Shown here: piece by piece, positions 6,157-8,605 of the stretch
How the letters are laid out: every line of letters starts with the position of its first letter
Position numbering within the stretch: the first letter of the stretch is position 1
Origin: Hyphomicrobiales bacterium
GTDB lineage: Bacteria; Pseudomonadota; Alphaproteobacteria; Rhizobiales; Aestuariivirgaceae
Assembly (NCBI GenBank): GCA_023266715.1
Contig: JAHFPK010000106.1
Span: 1-8,605 of the forward strand
Direction: 5' to 3'
Length of the DNA: 8,605 nucleotides
Position numbers and translations under genes: made by a program
The notes under the pieces: model-generated
What the model saw: the letters and a program-made list of their open reading frames with translations, nothing else
The model's database searches: none
Told to the model about the DNA's origin: nothing

Positions 6157-6177
6157 TAGGTCAGAGCATATGACCTA
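6157..6177. promoter_or_regulatory. LysR-type (T-N11-A) palindrome downstream of lsrB
   Basis: TAGGTCA (6157-6163) and TGACCTA (6171-6177) are perfect inverted repeats around a 7-bp centre. They contain TCA-N7-TGA, that is, the T-N11-A core of LysR-type operators. The site is 30 bp after the lsrB stop and upstream of the candidate small RNA, so LsrB itself is the natural candidate to bind. The wider stretch is also flanked by TGTAGC (6129-6134) and GCTACA (6182-6187). It could alternatively act as an RNA hairpin at the end of the trxB-lsrB message, but no T-tract follows. Confidence 0.5.
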
Positions 6178-6230
6178 ACAAGCTACACGGGCCACCTATT
6201 CTGCAAAAAGCAAGTGCAAAAGCTCATGAA

Positions 6231-6306
6231 AGAGTCACATGGCTCCCATGATGAAGCACCGCTTGCTGACTCTGCCGGCCACGGGCATGGTCTCTCCCGG
6301 ATGCCC
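6231..6306 (+). other. Structured segment before the small RNA
   Basis: Several complementary arms lie here. AGAGTCA (6231-6237) pairs with TGACTCT (6267-6273) and encloses the small hairpin CATGG/CCATG (6238-6242 and 6246-6250). GGGCAT (6283-6288) pairs with ATGCCC (6301-6306), with CTCTCCC in the loop. An alternative GCCC/GGGC hairpin (6303-6306 and 6313-6316) competes with the last stem. No coding frame is credible. The segment could be a leader or a longer form of the small RNA, a second degenerate small RNA (AbcR genes are often tandem), or DNA operators for the promoter at its 3' side. Confidence 0.4.
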
Positions 6307-6319
6307 TATTAACGGGCAA

Positions 6320-6451
6320 ACAAATGCGGAAGATACTCCCTCCCCTTGTGCCTTCCGCAACCGGTCTCAACTTGCGCACACGCAAACTTGGGATCGTACC
6401 CGACCAGGGTAGCCTCACTGTAAAGACCGGATTTTTATCCGGTCTTTTTTT
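6320..6451 (+). ncRNA. Candidate AbcR-like (alpha-r15) small RNA
   Basis: The segment has no ORF but an ordered series of stems. TGCGGAAG/CTTCCGCA (6325-6332 and 6352-6359) has a C-rich loop containing CTCCCTCCCC. TTGCG/CGCAA (6372-6376 and 6381-6385) has loop CACA. TACCC/GGGTA (6397-6401 and 6407-6411) has a 5-nt loop. A strong terminator stem ends the series. AbcR RNAs of Rhizobiaceae and Brucella are Hfq-bound, roughly 110-120 nt, expose CUCCC-type anti-Shine-Dalgarno loops to silence ABC-transporter mRNAs, and sit beside the lsrB/vtlR gene (recalled, not searched). Position, size, loop type and terminator all agree. The 5' end is uncertain: TATTAA at 6307-6312 could be a -10 box, but no -35 is evident. 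I could not align it to a known AbcR, so the family name is an inference. Confidence 0.5.
6422..6451 (+). terminator. Strong Rho-independent terminator (plus strand)
   Basis: AAAGACCGGAT (6422-6432) and ATCCGGTCTTT (6437-6447) form an 11-bp stem with a TTTT loop, and the T-tract runs to 6451. This ends plus-strand transcription coming from the small RNA and/or trxB-lsrB. On the minus strand only TTTA follows the stem, so it would be a weaker terminator for msrP, whose stop codon is 6 bp away. CCGGTCT also occurs at 6361-6367 and could pair with the 5' arm (6424-6430) instead. Confidence 0.85.
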
Positions 6452-6456
6452 GTACT

Positions 6457-7419
6457 TCACATGTAGAGAGGTTCTTTTTCCAGCCCAGTGTAAAGGTCGG
6501 CCACGTATTCGCCATAGCCATTGAACAGTTGCGTCGGCACCCGTTCGCCGGTTCCCAAAACCTCTTCCATGGCCTGGCTCCAGCGCGGATGCGGAACTTC
6601 CGGATTCACGTTGGCCCAGAAGCCATACTCCGAGGCCTGAATGGCTTCCCACAAGCCAATGGGCCGCTCCTTCACAAAGCTGATCTTCACGATGCCCTTG
6701 ATCGACTTGAAGCCATATTTCCAGGGCAGGTGCAGGCGGATGGGCGAACCCATGCTTTTCGGCAAGGGCTTGCCATAGGCCCCTGTCACCATGAAGCTCA
6801 GATCATTCATGGCCTCCGCCATGGTGAGGCCTTCCACATAGGGCCAGGGATAACTGCTAAACAATCCCGGCTGCTGGCCCGTGGCAATCTCTGGCAAGTT
6901 GAACGTTTCAAAACGCACAAACTTTGCCTCCGCTTTCGGCTTTGCCATCTCTACCAAAGACTTCAGCGTAAATCCTGTCCACGGCACCACCATGGACCAC
7001 GCCTCAACACAGCGGTGGCGGTAGATGCGCTCTTCCAGTTGTACCTTCTTCAACAGGTCATCGATTGCCAGAGTCTGAGGCAGCTCAACCTCGCCATCAA
7101 TCACTACGCTCCACGGCCTGATGGGCAAAGCCTCAGCCGCCTGATAGATTTGCTTCGACGTGCCGAACTCATAATAGTTGTTAAAGGTCTTGTTGAAATC
7201 TTCCGCCGTAACTGCTCGGCCCGCATCGCCAAATTTGGCATTGAGTTTGGCGGGGTAAAGGCCAACAGACGGATCCTCCTCCGCCCGCACAGTGCCTGCA
7301 GACAGGAATGCCGCGGCTCCAGCTGCAGCCCCCATGAACTTCCGGCGGTCAAGGAACATGTGTTCCGGCGTCGCAAGTGACTCCGGCAGTTCCCAACCTT
7401 TGCGGTGCTTGATCAACAT
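6457..7419 (-). CDS. msrP: Protein-methionine-sulfoxide reductase catalytic subunit MsrP (YedY)
   Basis: A periplasmic molybdopterin enzyme that repairs oxidised methionines in envelope proteins. With the start at 7419 it has 320 residues. A Tat signal is clear: DRRKFMGAAAGAAAFL (Arg25-Arg26) with likely cleavage after VRA (about residue 46), in keeping with folding around the cofactor before export. Cys137 in YRHRCVEAWSMVVPW is the expected molybdenum ligand. SPIRLHLPWKYGFKSIKGIVKI and PLYM at the C-terminus are family features. I prefer ATG 7417-7419 over the ATG at 7443: MLIK is the usual MsrP opening, GGAG (7430-7433) precedes it, and a candidate promoter would start transcription at about the upstream ATG. 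The haem membrane partner MsrQ (YedZ), usually the next gene, is absent: the gene ends against the small-RNA terminator. Confidence 0.93.
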   Translation of the reverse strand: MLIKHRKGWELPESLATPEHMFLDRRKFMGAAAGAAAFLSAGTVRAEEDPSVGLYPAKLNAKFGDAGRAVTAEDFNKTFNNYYEFGTSKQIYQAAEALPIRPWSVVIDGEVELPQTLAIDDLLKKVQLEERIYRHRCVEAWSMVVPWTGFTLKSLVEMAKPKAEAKFVRFETFNLPEIATGQQPGLFSSYPWPYVEGLTMAEAMNDLSFMVTGAYGKPLPKSMGSPIRLHLPWKYGFKSIKGIVKISFVKERPIGLWEAIQASEYGFWANVNPEVPHPRWSQAMEEVLGTGERVPTQLFNGYGEYVADLYTGLEKEPLYM

Positions 7420-7446
7420 GTGCGGCGTGCTCCTATCGCTCATTGC

Positions 7447-7475
7447 ACAATAGGCAGCCGCCTGAGTCTCCGCAA
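7447..7475 (-). promoter_or_regulatory. Possible msrP promoter
   Basis: On the minus strand TTGCGG (7475-7470), a 17-bp spacer and TATTGT (7452-7447) resemble a sigma-70 promoter. The expected start point, near 7440, falls just past the ATG at 7443. This would force use of the internal ATG at 7419, which has a GGAG before it. It lies in the 75-bp gap after the EF-G-like gene, so msrP could have its own promoter in addition to any read-through. Confidence 0.35.
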
Positions 7476-7494
7476 TTCACGCTGTATCACAGTT

Positions 7495-8605
7495 CTATGA
7501 TGAGGCCAGCTGAGCCTTCCTCGCGGTAATCACCTGTTCGGCCCCGCGCCCCACCAGCTCTGCCATGTGATCATGGCTGAATATGAATGTGCCCACCCCC
7601 GACGTGGCTGAGCGCAGCTCAATGATCAGCGAGCCAATTTCGGATTCCGGTAAATGCGCCTTAACCGTGTCCCAGCCAGGCCAGCCCTCGCGCCCGTCAA
7701 AGCCCAGAAGCTGGCCCCGGTGGCCGGTGACAATCTGGTTGATCCGCGATGTGGCATCGCTTGGTGCATGAATATCAACCGCCACAATGGGTTCGAGCAG
7801 CACCGGCGCACATTGCGGCACCCCCTCCGTCATTGCCAGCCGTGCCGCGAGCTTGAACGCCATTTCGGATGAGTCCACATCATGGTAGGAGCCCTCCGAA
7901 AGATTGACATTGAAATCAACCACTGCAAAACCAAGGGGCCCCTGCACCATCCATTCGCGCACCCCCGCTTCAACCGCCGGAATATACTGCTTGGGAACTA
8001 CGCCACCTGTGATGGTGTCGGTGAACACAAAGCCGGATCCGCGCGGCAGCGGTTTGATCTCAACCGTCACATCGCCATACTGGCCATGCCCGCCCGATTG
8101 CTTCTTGTGCCGCCCGCGCAGCTGCACGGATTTCTTGATGGTTTCCAGATAGCCGATGCGCCGCGGCTGGGACTTCGCATGAACCCCAAACTTGCCCTGC
8201 AGGCGTTCAAGAGCAACACGCAAGTGCACCTCCCCCTGCCCCCACAAAACCATCTCGCGAGTATTGGCATTGTGCTCAAGTGACAGCGAAGGGTCTTCCT
8301 CAATAAGCTTAGCAATCGATGATGTCAGCTTCACCTCATCCTTGCGGTCCGTGACTGAAACCGCAACGCCGTAGACTCCCGGTGCAGGCTTCTGCACCGC
8401 CAATTGCCTGGTGGCACCCTTGACTGTTGAAATTGTCTCGCCCGTGTTGATTTTTTCCAGCCGTCCAAGTGCAACCGTGTCACCCAAGGCGGCCTTGGGC
8501 ATTTTTGTGGGTGTTGAACCCAGCATGGAAAATACGCCCGCCGCCCGCGCTTCCTGGCCGCCGGCTCCATAGAGCACGGCGCCATCGGCCAACTCGCCGC
8601 CAAGC
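7495..8605 (-). CDS. EF-G-like translational GTPase, C-terminal part (runs off the window)
   Basis: About 370 codons are present and the frame is still open at the right edge, so the N-terminal GTPase domain lies outside. What is visible: the end of domain II (GVFSMLGSTPTKMPKAALGD), domain III (LTSSIAKLIEEDPSLSLEHN and GQGEVHLRVALERLQGKFGV), domain IV with HKKQSGGHGQYGDVTVEIKP, GVVPKQYIPAVEAGVREWM and GSYHDVDSSEMAFKLA, and domain V with LEPIVAVDIHAPSD, INQIVTGHRGQLLGFD and SATSGVGTFIFSHDHMAEL. This is the EF-G fold, but the diverged sequence fits the second, EF-G-like paralogue of alphaproteobacteria rather than the housekeeping fusA of the str operon (no rpsG or tuf nearby). Its ribosomal role is not established. 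It is upstream of msrP on the same strand with a 75-bp gap. Confidence 0.88.
   Translation of the reverse strand, partial: LGGELADGAVLYGAGGQEARAAGVFSMLGSTPTKMPKAALGDTVALGRLEKINTGETISTVKGATRQLAVQKPAPGVYGVAVSVTDRKDEVKLTSSIAKLIEEDPSLSLEHNANTREMVLWGQGEVHLRVALERLQGKFGVHAKSQPRRIGYLETIKKSVQLRGRHKKQSGGHGQYGDVTVEIKPLPRGSGFVFTDTITGGVVPKQYIPAVEAGVREWMVQGPLGFAVVDFNVNLSEGSYHDVDSSEMAFKLAARLAMTEGVPQCAPVLLEPIVAVDIHAPSDATSRINQIVTGHRGQLLGFDGREGWPGWDTVKAHLPESEIGSLIIELRSATSGVGTFIFSHDHMAELVGRGAEQVITARKAQLASS

Noticed and set aside
6224..6652. 142-codon minus-strand open frame across the small-RNA region and the end of msrP
   Set aside because: It overlaps msrP in another frame, crosses the terminator stem and has no recognisable family.
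6529..7380. 283-codon plus-strand open frame
   Set aside because: It lies antisense within msrP, whose product is unmistakable. The translation shows no domain and is rich in Arg/His/Gln/Leu, as expected of an antisense shadow.
1..8605. tRNA genes, CRISPR arrays or intact insertion sequences
   Set aside because: No cloverleaf, no regularly spaced repeats and no transposase frame were seen on either strand.

Overview
The window reads as chromosomal DNA of an alphaproteobacterium, most likely of the Hyphomicrobiales (rhizobial) group. The evidence is protein character and gene order: a divergent Lrp/AsnC gene, then trxB, then a LysR gene very like rhizobial LsrB/VtlR, then a structured intergenic region ending in a strong terminator. 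From memory, this is where Sinorhizobium and Agrobacterium carry their AbcR small RNAs. There are no tRNA or rRNA genes, no CRISPR array and no intact insertion sequence.

Layout. Positions 1-127 hold no gene, only a nested inverted repeat. On the minus strand follow an exported PRC-barrel protein (128-703) and a cysteine-type glutathione peroxidase (873-1379). Positions 1380-2006 are a gene graveyard: a hicA toxin gene with an amber stop at codon 16, a hicB antitoxin gene that has lost its N-terminus, and, joined to it, the C-terminal tail of what looks like a BenE-type benzoate symporter. Next come a minus-strand Lrp/AsnC regulator (2007-2471) and, divergent from it across an AT-rich control region, a true ACC deaminase gene acdS (2631-3644). 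This is the usual acdR-acdS arrangement.

Positions 3675-6451 look like a conserved core block: an Lrp-family regulator (minus), trxB and the LsrB-like LysR gene (plus, 5 bp apart), then an intergenic region of over 300 bp. That region contains a LysR-type T-N11-A palindrome, several hairpins with C-rich loops, and a strong Rho-independent terminator on the plus strand. I interpret its 3' part as an AbcR (alpha-r15)-like small RNA. Convergent to it is msrP (yedY), the periplasmic methionine sulfoxide reductase. Upstream of msrP on the same strand is the C-terminal half of an EF-G-like GTPase that runs off the right edge.

Functionally, one theme is thiol and methionine redox defence: glutathione peroxidase, thioredoxin reductase, MsrP and an LsrB-family regulator. 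The other is a plant- or ethylene-related accessory function (ACC deaminase with its own regulator), bordered on one side by gene debris, as expected at a site of insertion and deletion. The least explained and most interesting parts are the LysR-sRNA intergenic region and the benE/hicB/hicA scar.
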